DNA from: Gymnothorax reevesii
Lineage: Eukaryota; Chordata; Actinopteri; Anguilliformes; Muraenidae
Length of the DNA: 64,000 nucleotides
Reading direction: 5' to 3'
Assembly (NCBI GenBank): GCA_029721435.1
Contig: CM056583.1
Location: forward strand, 74,279,120-74,343,119
Shown piece by piece: positions 11,592 to 23,980 of the stretch. Each line of letters starts with the position of its first letter. The stretch's first letter is position 1. The translations under genes and the position numbers were made by a program. The notes beneath the pieces were generated by a model, which saw nothing but the letters and a program-made list of their open reading frames with translations, was not told where the DNA came from and made no database searches.

Positions 11592-12419
11592 AAAAATCAC
11601 AACGGTAAAATTAAACTTACCCAGAAAACAGAAAATTGGGTCAACGACTTCTGACCAAAAGCTTATGGGCATGTGAGCGACATGGGGATGAGTGCAGCTA
11701 AGGGATATCAGAGGCCTCAAGGACTTTTCAGCCCTGCAGGGAAGTTGTGTAAATACGGTTCAGATAAGGCGCAAAGAAACAAATGTGTTTCATCAAAGAG
11801 TAACATACCTTTGGCATTTACAATTTTAATCTGTCTTTTGTCTGTACTATTCTTTTAAAGAACAGATTGATTAATTTAAGCAATAATGTATTCCACTCCT
11901 GCCAACTGTTCCAAAAGCTGTTAAAACATCTTATTATTTCATAGCACTATTATGTGTACACCTCAAGGAGAAATGATGAGGGAACTGGAAAGGATTCAGA
12001 ATGACACCATAAAACATATACTGGGACCACCAAAATCTATTTAATGAAGGATTCTTAACAGGCCATGTAAAACATATTCTGTATTTTGTATTTTACAATG
12101 TTTAATGTTTAATAAGTTATATATATTTTATTTGTAATGTATTGGATCCAGTCTTGAATCAGTCTTGAAGTAATAAATAAATTCCGACATACTCTATTTT
12201 TAACAGACCATGTAAAATATTTTCTGTATTTTGTATTTGATAAAGTTTGGTGCTTTATCACTTATAAATATTTTATTTGCATCTAGTCTTGGAAATTAGT
12301 AATAAATAAATAACTTAATTCCCGATATACTCGATTATAAATAGCCCATTTTCATAAAATTCAATACTTCATCAGTTTGTTTTTAAAGCAGTGGAAATAT
12401 ATTGGCTATTCTTTCTTTC
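11592..12419. other. Non-coding stretch of the left arm
   Basis: AT-rich DNA with repeated taataaataaat and tgtaaaa-tattttctgtattttgtattt blocks (about 12062 and 12206). No gene recognised. Frames such as 11673-11858 resemble nothing I know. Confidence 0.45.
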
Positions 12420-13252
12420 AGTATGAATAAAGGCATAGGGTCTTTTAGATTAAATTATGTTATACCATTTTTAAAGTTTTTTAACTTTAAGAAATGATAA
12501 AATTGTGTATGGAAAGCTGGAAAATGCGAGTTTTAAAGTATATCCTAGAATTTTATGTTGAATATAGGTTTTAACTAAAGTTTTTACAATTGAGCTGGAG
12601 TGCTTGCAGGTCGTGTGTGTGTGTGTGTGTGTGTGTGTCTGTGTCTGTGTGTGAGTGTGGGCAAGTGCGGAAGGTGTGGCTTGAGTGCACCAACTTAATT
12701 AAGGATTTTTAACAGGCTGTGTAAAATATTTTATTTATTATTATTTATTTGAAATATATTGCATCCAGTCTTGGAAATGAGTAACAATAAATAAATACCG
12801 ATATACTCGATTATCGATGAACCATTTTCATAAATGTCAATACAGCTTTAGTTTAAGTCTTTGTTTCTAAAATGCGAGTTTCAAAGTATATCCTGGAATT
12901 TTTATGTTGAATATAGGTTTTAACTAAGTTTCTCATTTGAGAGGGAGGGCTTGCGGGTCGTGTGATTGTGTGTGCGCGTGCTTGCGTGCGTGTGTGTATC
13001 AGTTTGTTAAATTCTATGCAAGTTCTTCCTTTTTAAAAAACAGTTTTTTTTTTTTCAGTATGAATAAACAATCAGGGCCTTTTAGATCAATGTTTGAACC
13101 ATCATGTATCATATTAAAGTCTTTTAACTTGTTAAGAAATGATAAAATCGTGTGTAGAAAGCTGGAAAATGCGAGTTTCAAAGTAGAATTTTATGTTGAA
13201 TATAGGTTTTAACTAAGTTTTTCATTTGAGCGGGAGTGCATGTTGGTCGTGC

Positions 13253-13290
<38 letters not shown>

Positions 13291-14619
13291 GTTAGTTTGT
13301 TAAATTATATGCAAGATTTTTGTTTTTAAAAAGCAGTCCAAAAGTCGAAATATACCAATTTTTTTTTTTCCTTCAGTATCAATAGGGGAGACCGTGAATG
13401 ATAGAAACACTTTTTTGCTTGAGCACGTGTAACGCAGTGGTTCCTTGTGATAGAGATCTCAAATTTTTACATGCGGTTATCCATATTTGTCTGCTATAAA
13501 TGATACACTTGGACTTCTGCTACACTATCACAGACTATGTGAATGAATGTCAAATATAAAGAGGTATGTTGTTTAAACCTACCCCCACAGCACCGGGGTG
13601 AGTTGTAACACTACGTGAGGATGGATGTAACAATTAAATTCATAGCCTTAAAAAAGATTAAAACCATTAAATGTATGGAAGCACTTTAATGAATAATAAA
13701 GAAGGGATCATAAACTTGTAAGACTACAAAATAAATATAATAAAATAAATAAAAAGTGTAAGTTAAATACGATAAAAATAAATACAATAAAATAAATAAA
13801 TATACATTACATGAAGAAATATAAAGTATAAATATGGGTGTGTTGTGTGTGTGTGTGTGTGTGTGTTCTGTAGCCTGAAACAGCTTGATGTGAAAAAGCA
13901 CTTGAACACTTGGAGGTCTGTGGAACAATCAAACTACTTTTGAACAGTGTAGTGCAAAGCTGCACTAAGTACTTAATAAGTACTGAAAGGCATTTGAACA
14001 GTTCAACTGTCTATTGAACAATAAACAAACCACTCTTAAACGCTGTTTTCAAGGTGCAGAAGTACTTAGTAAGTAACTATTAACTAAGCATGCTAGGCAT
14101 GCCGTAAAAAGGGGACCAGTACAAAATGTCAACATAAGGGGAAGATTGTAACACTTTTTAAGAACAGTTACAACCCTTCCCATGCTAGGCCACCATTAAA
14201 AAGCTAACAGTTTTTAGCATTTAGCTTCAAAGCTAGCACTAATGCAACAGGTCAAATGAAACCAGAGAAACAATTATTTGAGCTTATATACGTGAAACAA
14301 CTGTATCTACAACACAATAGACACTATACAATAATATTTGTGATGAAAATTTTTACTTGCTTACCTGAAAAATTGTTTTTGGCACCAGAACAGACAGTTT
14401 TCAACTCAGAGACATGAGGCTTCACCAGTGAGCTCACTTTGTAAGTGGGCATGGACTGTATTGATGACATCACTGCAGAGTTTTTCTAACTTTAAGAAAT
14501 GATAAAATTGTGTGTAGAAAGCGGGAAAATGTGAGTTTCAAAGTATATCCTAGAGTTTTATGTTGACTGTAGGTTTTAATTAAGTTTTTCATTTGAGCGG
14601 GAGGGCTTGCGAGTCGTAT

Positions 14620-14656
<37 letters not shown>
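12420..14656 (+). repeat. Array of GT-ending repeats in the left arm
   Basis: A unit containing taagaaatgataaaat, ggaaaatg, gagttt-aaagtatatcc and ttttatgttga-tataggtttt, then a gcttgc-ggtcgtgtg lead into a (GT)n tract. It occurs four times, with tracts at about 12613-12660, 12955-12998, 13250-13292 and 14620-14656. About 1.1 kb of unrelated DNA (13385-14478) splits the third and fourth copies. The mirror array is at about 18600-20830. Confidence 0.75.
13385..14478. mobile_element. Unclassified insertion inside the GT-repeat array
   Basis: Sequence that interrupts the repeat unit between a cagtatcaa block and the taactttaagaaatg block. It begins taggggagaccgtgaatg. It includes an internal GT microsatellite (13846-13866) and several gttacaa/gtaacac blocks. 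There is no open frame of interest and I could not find inverted ends. It is shared by the other arm, so it is older than the palindrome. Confidence 0.4.
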
Positions 14657-14657
<1 letters not shown>

Positions 14658-15062
14658 CCCCCATTCTGAGTTTCAGCAACAGAAATAGCAGACATGCCTG
14701 GCAAAGGACCTCGTGTTGGCGCTGGTGTTTAACACTGAACAACATGGAATTGAGTGGAAGATGTCCGAAAAGGAGTAGGCAAGACTACTTCGACAAGAAA
14801 AATGGCAATCGACAACGGAGAGAGAGCTATGAGAAGGACTCGATCGACTGCTGAACAAAGTACACGGGGTGGAAGACAGTGATCATCGGATAACTTTTCT
14901 TGTGGGAACAGTTCTGTCTGACTTAAGGCGTGGTTAGAGTCCACTGACATAAATATCAAGGCAGGAGTGTGTCTTGAGTGACATTGTTGGTGTGCCTTAA
15001 TTCCAACCTGTCTCAATTTTGTCAGCTTTCTTAATTACCTCAGTGCAGAAACGTCTTTTACT

Positions 15063-16190
15063 ATGGACGCCATATCTAGTAGTTCGACAGAGTTTAGAGT
15101 ATTGGAAGTTGGGCATATGACAGCATCAGAAAAATTGAATTCCTGGGCTGAAAATGTGGTTGACAGGTGTGAATCAGCCCACAGATTTTTTGGACTCTTG
15201 TACCCAAATAAGGTGAGAGCCATGCAAGTCATATTGACTGATGCTGTGAGAAGCGAATGTACTGCTGAGGCCTTCTTATCGGCCCTCAGGGATGAAGATC
15301 CTTTCCTTTTCAACGACCTGGAAACAAACGGCCCTAGAAAAACATTTGGTGAGTATCAACATTGATGGCCTCGACTTCCGTTCTCACTAAATAATTCCAC
15401 GTTGACTTACTGGTCATTTTCCTCTTTGTACGTCTATCCTGTTACCTGGTCTGTTCTTGTCATAACAGTGAGGAGTCGTCCACCGACTGAGCCGTTTGAC
15501 TTATGGAGCGCAAACCGAGGCCTGCGCAACTTCTTCGAAACACGAAGAGACGAATTCAACGTCGTGGATATACTTGTGGAATGCAACCCTTTGACTGTGG
15601 AAGAGTACGATAACATACGGCTTGCTAGAGAGAGGCCGCTGTTTCGCGCACTGCACGAAATTATGACACGGGCATCTCCGGAACATGTCGCATTTCTGGA
15701 ATGCCTGGAGGGACTGTATCGAGATGTGTGGCCGTCACCAAACACGGAGGTTGTTTCACAGGACGACACACACCAACAGAGAATCAAGAAGACTTTCAAT
15801 GGGCAGGGGAATTATGACATCATACATGTGAACAGTGCCATGACACCTGTGGCCACAGTAGAGGACGTGTGGTGGTGCCCAATTTGTACAATTCACAGAG
15901 CGGAACACGCTTTTGGGTGTGGGCATGTAACCTGTGCAACTTGCGATAGAAAGACTGGAAACAAATGCCCCTTGTGTCGGCGGCATAAGGAAGAGGTGTA
16001 CAAGGAAGCTTTCGCTGTGAAAAATGCTCACCTGCAATGTCCCGAATGTAAGGGTCCTAAAATGGTGCTTATTTACGACGGACCCAACGGGGAGGGCTGT
16101 CATCATGTTGCATGTGAGTGCGCCGTTAAAAACCATAGGTGTGCTTGTGGGCATACAGCAACTATGTTCATGACTATCTACAAGATGTGA
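15063..16190 (+). CDS. CARD-like plus RING zinc-finger protein, left-arm copy (two exons)
   Basis: Exon 1 is 15063-15348 (donor TTG|GTGAGT). Exon 2 is 15469-16190 (acceptor CATAACAG). The phases agree and give 335 residues. Residues about 1-95 are helical and unrecognised. Residues about 105-185 resemble a CARD/death-fold domain (NVVDILVECNPLTVEEYDNI). A C3HC4 RING follows (CPIC, FGCGHVTCATC, CPLC), then a second Cys/His cluster (CPEC, CHHVACEC, CACGH). RING proteins of this type are usually ubiquitin ligases, and CARD-RING pairs recall inhibitor-of-apoptosis proteins without BIR repeats. A role in blocking host death or inflammatory signalling is inference. AATAAA is at 16289. Confidence 0.8.
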
Positions 16191-16288
16191 AGAGGTAGTT
16201 TTTGCCCTTGGGGGCAATTATGTACCAAAACCTGTGTGAAACTTTGCTATTAAGATGTCTGTTTTGTTTTTTGTTTATTTGTTTTTAC

Positions 16289-16294
16289 AATAAA
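16289..16294 (+). promoter_or_regulatory. Polyadenylation signal of the left CARD-RING gene
   Basis: AATAAA about 100 bases after the stop codon. The mirror copy, read on the minus strand, is at 16950-16955. Confidence 0.65.
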
Positions 16295-16440
16295 ACAACC
16301 AGTGTATGATCAATTGACACTGCCAACAGCCACACAGCAAATTGTGTGCAATGAAAGAGGCTTCATGCTCACAAACTGCCAAGTTTCTAAAAAATTTAGA
16401 GTTGTGTTCAACAAGAGTTCCGCAGCCAGATTTCAAGACT

Positions 16441-16780
16441 TTACCATGTGGCTTTTAAAACTGTGTTTGGCGATGAGAGAGCCGTCTCATCGTGTAAAAT
16501 ATTGAGGGCAATTTCACAAATAGTTTTTATCAGCTCTGGGCTGGTAGATTGAAAAATTTCAGTGCTATTACTGGCCGCTTCCATGAGATCATCAATAATA
16601 ACCAAATGGGTTTTATGCAAAGGAAGCAGTGCTTCATCAGTCAATGATTCAGGCAGACCTTCAACAAAATGTAAATTCTTTATTTTATGGCGCAAATCAT
16701 CACATATAGGTTGCCAGCATGAATAAAAGCATACAATACTCTGTGCCACAAATGACAGGACATAGGGAGCATTTTCAAAG
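16441..16780 (-). pseudogene. Polinton packaging-ATPase fragment in the palindrome centre
   Basis: On the minus strand from 16780 to about 16560 the frame reads like the middle of the FtsK/HerA-type packaging ATPase of Polintons and adintoviruses. It has VCFYSCWQPICDDLRHK, then HFVEGLPES, then the Walker B-like HLVIIDDLMEAASNSTEI. The Walker A half is missing and would lie beyond the arm boundary. After STEI the frame continues as PELIKTICEIALNIL, which does not fit the ATPase. It resembles the start of a small basic core-like (pX-type) Polinton protein. The fragment thus looks like two truncated viral genes joined, and cannot be functional. Confidence 0.75.
16464..16780. other. Non-palindromic centre of the element
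   Basis: The only part of the element without a partner in the opposite arm. It is bordered by ttttaaaactg on the left and cagttttaaaa on the right. A small hairpin (cgatgaga / tctcatcg) lies just inside its left edge. It would form the loop of the giant hairpin in single-stranded DNA or RNA. Confidence 0.85.
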
Positions 16781-17053
16781 CAGTTTTAAAAGCCACATGG
16801 TAAAGTCTTGAAATCTGGCTGCGGAACTCTTGTTGAACACAACTCTAAATTTTTTAGAAACTTGGCAGTTTGTGAGCATGAAGCCTCTTTCATTGCACAC
16901 AATTTGCTGTGTGGCTGTTGGCAGTGTCAATTGATCATACACTGGTTGTTTTATTGTAAAAACAAATAAACAAAAAACAAAACAGACATCTTAATAGCAA
17001 AGTTTCACACAGGTTTTGGTACATAATTGCCCCCAAGGGCGAAAACTACCTCT

Positions 17054-18181
17054 TCACATCTTGTAGATAGTCATGAACATAGTTGCTGTATGCCCACAAG
17101 CACACCTATGGTTTTTAACGGCGCACTCACATGCAACATGATGACAGCCCTCCCCGTTGGGTCCGTCGTAAATAAGCACCATTTTAGGACCCTTACATTC
17201 GGGACATTGCAGGTGAGCATTTTTCACAGCGAAAGCTTCCTTGTACACCTCTTCCTTATGCCGCCGACACAAGGGGCATTTGTTTCCAGTCTTTCTATCG
17301 CAAGTTGCACAGGTTACATGCCCACACCCAAAAGCGTGTTCCGCTCTGTGAATTGTACAAATTGGGCACCACCACACGTCCTCTACTGTGGCCTCAGGTG
17401 TCATGGCACTGTTCACATGTATGATGTCATAATTCCCCTGCCCATTGAAAGTCTTCTTGATTCTCTGTTGGTGTGTGTCGTCCTGTGAAACAACCTCCGT
17501 GTTTGGTGACGGCCACACATCTCGATACAGTCCCTCCAGGCATTCCAGAAATGCGACATGTTCCGGAGATGCCCGTGTCATAATTTCGTGCAGTGCGCGA
17601 AACAGCGGCCTCTCTCTAGCAAGCCGTATGTTATCGTACTCTTCCACAGTCAAAGGGTTGCATTCCACAAGTATATCCACGACGTTGAATTCGTCTCTTC
17701 GTGTTTCGAAGAAGTTGCGCAGGCCTCGGTTTGCGCTCCATAAGTCAAACGGCTCAGTCGGTGGACGACTCCTCACTGTTATGACAAGAACAGACCAGGT
17801 AACAGGATAGACGTACAAAGAGGAAAATGACCAGTAAGTCAACGTGGAATTATTTAGTGAGAACGGAAGTCGAGGCCATCAATGTTGATACTCACCAAAT
17901 GTTTTTCTAGGGCCGTTTGTTTCCAGGTCGTTGAAAAGGAAAGGATCTTCATCCCTGAGGGCCGATAAGAAGGCCTCAGCAGTACATTCGCTTCTCACAG
18001 CATCAGTCAATATGACTTGCATGGCTCTCACCTTATTTGGGTACAAGAGTCCAAAAAATCTGTGGGCTGATTCACACCTGTCAACCACATTTTCAGCCCA
18101 GGAATTCAATTTTTCTGATGCTGTCATATGCCCAACTTCCAATACTCTAAACTCTGTCGAACTACTAGATATGGCGTCCAT
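17054..18181 (-). CDS. CARD-like plus RING zinc-finger protein, right-arm copy (two exons)
   Basis: Mirror copy of the left-arm gene: exon 1 is 18181-17896 and exon 2 is 17775-17054 on the minus strand. Splice sites, phases and the 335-residue length are the same. The only protein difference I noticed is Val to Glu in the MTP-ATVEDV segment just before the RING. All RING and second-cluster Cys/His residues are kept. The two copies are transcribed toward each other and their 3' ends lie about 860 bp apart. Read-through transcripts would therefore be complementary over the whole gene. Confidence 0.8.
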
Positions 18182-18586
18182 AGTAAAAGACGTTTCTGCA
18201 CTGAGGTAATTAAGAAAGCTGACAAAATTGAGACAGGTTGGAATTAAGGCACACCAACAATGTCACTCAAGACACACTCCTGCCTTGATATTTATGTCAG
18301 TGGACTCTAACCACGCCTTAAGTCAGACAGAACTGTTCCCACAAGAAAAGTTATCCGATGATCACTGTCTTCCACCCCGTGTACTTTGTTCAGCAGTCGA
18401 TCGAGTCCTTCTCATAGCACTCTCTCCGTTGTCGATTGCCATTTTTCTTGTCGAAGTAGTCTTGCCTACTCCTTTTCGGACATCTTCCACTCAATTCCAT
18501 GTTGTTCAGTGTTAAACACCAGCGCCAACACGAGGTCCTTTGCCAGGCATGTCTGCTATTTCTGTTGCTGAAACTCAGAATGGGGG

Positions 18587-18599
<13 letters not shown>

Positions 18600-18626
<27 letters not shown>

Positions 18627-20830
18627 GACTCGCAAGCCCTCCCGCTCAAATGAAAAACTTAATTAAAACCTACAGTCAACATAAAACTCTAGGATATACT
18701 TTGAAACTCACATTTTCCAGCTTTCTACACACAATTTTATCATTTCTTAAAGTTAAAAAAACTCTGCAGTGATGTCATCAATACAGTCCATGCCCACTTA
18801 CAAAGTGAGCTCACTGGTGAAGCCTCATGTCTCTGAGTTGAAAACTGTCTGTTCTGGTGCCAAAAACAATTTTTCAGGTAAGCAAGTAAAAATTTTCATC
18901 ACAAATATTTTTGTATAGTGTCTATTGTGTTGTAGATGCAATTGTTTCACGTATATAAGCTCAAATAATTGTTTCTCTAGTTTCATTTGACCTGTTGCAT
19001 TAGTGCTAGCTTTGAAGCTAAATGCTAAAAACTGTTAGCTTTTTAATGGTGGCCTAGCATGGGGAGGGTTGTAACTGTTCTTAAAAAGTGTTACAATCTT
19101 CCCCTTATGTTGACATTTTGTACTGGTCCCCTTTTTACGGCATGCCTAGCATGCTTAGTTAATAGTTACTTACTAAGTACTTCTGCACCTTGAAAACAGC
19201 GTTTAAGAGTGGTTTGTTTATTGTTCAATAGACAGTTGAACTGTTCAAATGCCTTTCAGTACTTATTAAGTACTTAGTGCAGCTTTGCACTACACTGTTC
19301 AAAAGTAGTTTGATTGTTCCACAGACCTCCAAGTGTTCAAGTGCTTTTTCACATCAAGCTGTTTCAGGCTACAGAACACACACACACACACACACACACA
19401 CAACACACCCATATTTATACTTTATATTTCTTCATGTAATGTATATTTATTTATTTTATTGTATTTATTTTTATCGTATTTAACTTACACTTTTTATTTA
19501 TTTTATTATATTTATTTTGTAGTCTTACAAGTTTATGATCCCTTCTTTATTATTCATTAAAGTGCTTCCATACATTTAATGGTTTTAATCTTTTTTAAGG
19601 CTATGAATTTAATTGTTACATCCATCCTCACGTAGTGTTACAACTCACCCCGGTGCTGTGGGGGTAGGTTTAAACAACATACCTCTTTATATTTGACATT
19701 AATTCACATAGTCTGTGATAGTGTAGCAGAAGTCCAAGTGTATCATTTATAGCAGACAAATATGGATAACCGCATGTAAAAATTTGAGATCTCTATCACA
19801 AGGAACCACTGCGTTACACGTGCTCAAGCAAAAAAGTGTTTCTATCATTCACGGTCTCCCCTATTGATACTGAAGGAAAAAAAAAATTGGTATATTTCGA
19901 CTTTTGGACTGCTTTTTAAAAACAAAAATCTTGCATATAATTTAACAAACTAACACACGCACACACACACACACACACACACACGCGCGCGCACGACCAA
20001 CATGCACTCCCTCTCAAATGAAAAACTTAGTTAAAACCTATATTCAACATAAAATTCTACTTTGAAACTCGCATTTTCCAGCTTTCTACACACGATTTTA
20101 TCATTTCTTAACAAGTTAAAAGACTTTAATATGATACATGATGGTTCAAACATTGATCTAAAAGGCCCTGATTGTTTATTCATACTCAAAAAAAAAACTG
20201 TTTTTTAAAAAGGAAGAACTTGCATAGAATTTAACAAACTGATACACACACGCACGCAAGCACGCGCACACACAATCACACGACCCGCAAGCCCTCCCTC
20301 TCAAATGAGAAACTTAGTTAAAACCTATATTCAACATAAAAATTCCAGGATATACTTTGAAACTCGCATTTTAGAAACAAAGACTTAAACTAAAGCTGTA
20401 TTGACATTTATGAAAATGGTTCATCGATAATCGAGTATATCGGTATTTATTTATTGTTACTCATTTCCAAGACTGGATGCAATATATTTCAAATAAATAA
20501 TAATAAATAAAATATTTTACACAGCCTGTTAAAAATCCTTAATTAAGTTGGTGCACTCAAGCCACACCTTCCGCACTTGCCCACACTCACACACAGACAC
20601 AGACACACACACACACACACACACACACGACCTGCAAGCACTCCAGCTCAATTGTAAAAACTTTAGTTAAAACCTATATTCAACATAAAATTCTAGGATA
20701 TACTTTAAAACTCGCATTTTCCAGCTTTCCATACACAATTTTATCATTTCTTAAAGTTAAAAAACTTTAAAAATGGTATAACATAATTTAATCTAAAAGA
20801 CCCTATGCCTTTAGTCATACTGAAAGAAAG
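18600..20830 (-). repeat. Mirror array of GT-ending repeats in the right arm
   Basis: Same four units as in the left arm, read as CA tracts on the plus strand (18590-18622, 19376-19400, 19955-19985, 20600-20628 and neighbours). Thr-His frames through them are artefacts. Confidence 0.7.
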
Positions 20831-22205
20831 AATAGCCAATATATTTCCACTGCTTTAAAAACAAACTGATGAAGTATTGAATTTTATGAAAATGGGCTAT
20901 TTATAATCGAGTATATCGGGAATTAAGTTATTTATTTATTACTAATTTCCAAGACTAGATGCAAATAAAATATTTATAAGTGATAAAGCACCAAACTTTA
21001 TCAAATACAAAATACAGAAAATATTTTACATGGTCTGTTAAAAATAGAGTATGTCGGAATTTATTTATTACTTCAAGACTGATTCAAGACTGGATCCAAT
21101 ACATTACAAATAAAATATATATAACTTATTAAACATTAAACATTGTAAAATACAAAATACAGAATATGTTTTACATGGCCTGTTAAGAATCCTTCATTAA
21201 ATAGATTTTGGTGGTCCCAGTATATGTTTTATGGTGTCATTCTGAATCCTTTCCAGTTCCCTCATCATTTCTCCTTGAGGTGTACACATAATAGTGCTAT
21301 GAAATAATAAGATGTTTTAACAGCTTTTGGAACAGTTGGCAGGAGTGGAATACATTATTGCTTAAATTAATCAATCTGTTCTTTAAAAGAATAGTACAGA
21401 CAAAAGACAGATTAAAATTGAAAATGCCAAAGGTATGTTACTCTTTGATGAAACACATTTGTTTCTTTGCGCCTTATCTGAACCGTATTTACACAACTTC
21501 CCTGCAGGGCTGAAAAGTCCTTGAGGCCTCTGATATCCCTTAGCTGCACTCATCCCCATGTCGCTCACATGCCCATAAGCTTTTGGTCAGAAGTCGTTGA
21601 CCCAATTTTCTGTTTTCTGGGTAAGTTTAATTTTACCGTTGTGATTTTTTGACAGAAACTGTATGGCTCAGCCATTGGTTGACCATATTCCTGCCAACAC
21701 ATGTACGCACACACCCACAGAACCAGCTGCGCCCGCCTTTGACATACCCCACTCACTCAACATGCACACTGTCAGTGAGAGATGACTTGCAAGATGAGAA
21801 CACTTTGGAAACCAGCCTTATTTTGCATCAAGCTCTCGACAACTAACTCAGAAAAACGTTTTTTCCCTCCATTTACATCTCGGGGCCAGACTTTACTGGT
21901 GAGTAGTTTTATCTTTCTTTCCTTTCTTTATTCTTTCCACATAGTCACAGCTATTTCAAATGTACTTCATTCATTACTCTCCAGTTTTAACACTTTAAAA
22001 ACACTATTTTAATTTCTTTTTTTAACTTTAAAACACTTTTACTAACAATTTTTGCTTTAACACTATTTTACTAACTTTTATTTTTATATTTTTATTTAGT
22101 TTCATTTATTTTTTTTTTATTTTGCTTTAAAACACCATTTTACTACCATATTACCCACAACTTTAAAACACTTCGAATTTTAACCCTCTTTCATTTTCCC
22201 ACGAC

Positions 22206-22792
22206 TGTTATGATTCTGTCTCGTGTGCTTGTTTGTGCTTGTGCATTTTACACCGTGTGTTTCTTGATTTGTGTTTCCGCTCCATTCCCGCGGTCTGACC
22301 ATTGATTACCTCTTGCCCTGACCCCTGTGGTGTCGTGTGACAGTATTCTACATGCCTGAGTCTCGTTGTCCAAGCATGTTTCCTCTTTCGGTTTGGTATT
22401 TCATTCATTGCTTCTAGCTGTCTTAATTCTGGGTCTCGCATAACTCTGAGTGAATGCATCCCCTGATAGGTTCATTACTAACCGTACCAACCAGCTCTTA
22501 TTTAAGGGTGTATATATTATTACCTCAATCTAAACTGTCTAGTTTAATTGGTCGTCTTAGCGTCTTGCCTCGAGACAGTATTGTTACCCGGTCCTTGTGA
22601 ATTTGTTCCTTAATCCATGCATTTCTGTTTCCACAGTAGATTGCCTTCTGCATTCCTGCATCCTCCCAATGTGTCCTTAAGAAGGGAAGACTGAAGAGAC
22701 CTTCAGACGGACTTTGTTGTGTTGTTTTGGTTTCCTGAGTTTTCCCTCATGTTGCATTCAGTAAAAACTTCTGGATCCTGCATCTGGTAACA
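22206..22792 (+). mobile_element. Solo LTR in the right arm
   Basis: Mirror copy of the left-arm solo LTR, here reading TGTTATG...GGTAACA on the plus strand. A TATA-like stretch is near 22512. The polyadenylation hexamer has become AGTAAA near the 3' end. CCCAC occurs on both sides. The frame 22208-22459 inside it is not a real gene. Confidence 0.65.
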
Positions 22793-23463
22793 CCCACACC
22801 AACAAACGCTTGAAATAAAGTTTTACCACTTGTCACATCCATTTCCCCCACCACTGAAATAATATATGTTTAAAAAGCACTAAACAATAATGCAATCAAA
22901 TAAATGTTTTAAAAGAGTTATCCCTAAAAGGAGGGAGGGTGTGCTGAATTACACCACACAGCCAGGGGAGGAGAGGGTGGGGAGGTGGAGGGGGCAAAGG
23001 GGTGATACTGAATAAACTATAATAACCTCATTAAAAATGAACTCATATGACATCATCAACTCATCAAAAAGCCAGTTTTACTAACTTTTATTTTTATTTA
23101 TTTTTATTTTGCTTTAAAACACTATTTTACTAACATATTACCCGCAACTTTAAAACACTACGAATTCTAACCCTCTTTCGTTTTCCCACAACCAACAAAC
23201 GCTTGAAATAAAGTTTTACCACTTATTACTTCCATTTCCCCACCACTGAAATAATATATGTTCAAAAAGCACTAAACAATAATGCAATTAAATAAATGTT
23301 TTAAAAGAGTTATCCCCAAAAAGGAAGGAAGGAGGGAGGGAGGGAGGGAGGGTGGCTGTGCTGAATTACCCCACACAGCCAGGGGAGGGGAGGGAGGGAT
23401 GAGAGGGGGCAAAGGGTTGATAAATAATAAACTATTATAACCTAATTAAAAATTAACTCATAT

Positions 23464-23947
23464 GGGCTGCCGGGTGGCTCACACGGTTAAGGCACTGCGC
23501 TGCAGTGCAGAGGTGATCACCCCGTCGCGGGTTCGATCCTCGGCGTACCCACCGGCAGGGGTCGGCAGCTTTTTCATAGTAGCGCACAATTGGCTATCGC
23601 GCTACAGGGTTACAAATTGGGAAGGGACTGCCGGATTTGGGCAATAGATAACAGCTTTGTTCGTTGCTCCAGCGCCTCCTGTTGGCCAGACGGGCGCTCG
23701 TCAGGAAGAATCCGGCTTGGTTCATGTCCGGGTATCCTCCGCCCTCGCTCTGAACTTGCGAAGATTCAACCAGCGAGTGTACAAGAATCAGTGGCTGACA
23801 GGCACGTGCTTCGGAGGAGAGCCGTGAACTGTCTTCACTATCCTGAGTTGGCAGCAAGGGGTCGCATACGAGCAAGCTTTGTACATAGTTCCCCAATTGG
23901 GCATTCCAAATTCGGGTGGGATTGGAGATGCCAAATTTTTTTAAAAG

Positions 23948-23978
<31 letters not shown>
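23464..23978 (+). mobile_element. tRNA-derived SINE, right arm only
   Basis: Starts gggctgccgggtggctcac, with an A-box-like tggctcacacggttaagg and a B box ggttcgatcc (about 23530). A roughly 350-bp body and a long A tail (to 23978) follow. The direct repeat TTAACTCATAT flanks it (ends at 23463 and at 23989). The matching site in the left arm (about 9780) is empty, so the SINE landed after the two arms existed. I cannot assign the family. Confidence 0.85.

Positions 23979-23980
<2 letters not shown>

Larger units (their letters stand above)
9114..16463 (+). repeat. Left arm of the palindrome (about 7.35 kb terminal inverted repeat)
   Basis: Reverse complement of 16781-24646. In order it holds subterminal tandem repeats (9128-11590), a solo LTR, AT-rich filler, GT-ending repeats (12420-14656) and the CARD-RING gene with its polyadenylation signal. 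Known Polinton inverted repeats are usually hundreds of bases to a kilobase or so, so this arm is exceptionally long. The match stops at ttttaaaactg (16463). Confidence 0.9.

Noticed and set aside
16302..16505. Open frame continuing past the left CARD-RING gene
   Set aside because: It lies after the poly(A) signal, crosses the arm/centre boundary and resembles no protein; the opposite strand carries the ATPase remnant.
12400..20800. Frames rich in Thr-His or Cys-Val repeats
   Set aside because: They are translations of CA/GT microsatellites, not genes.
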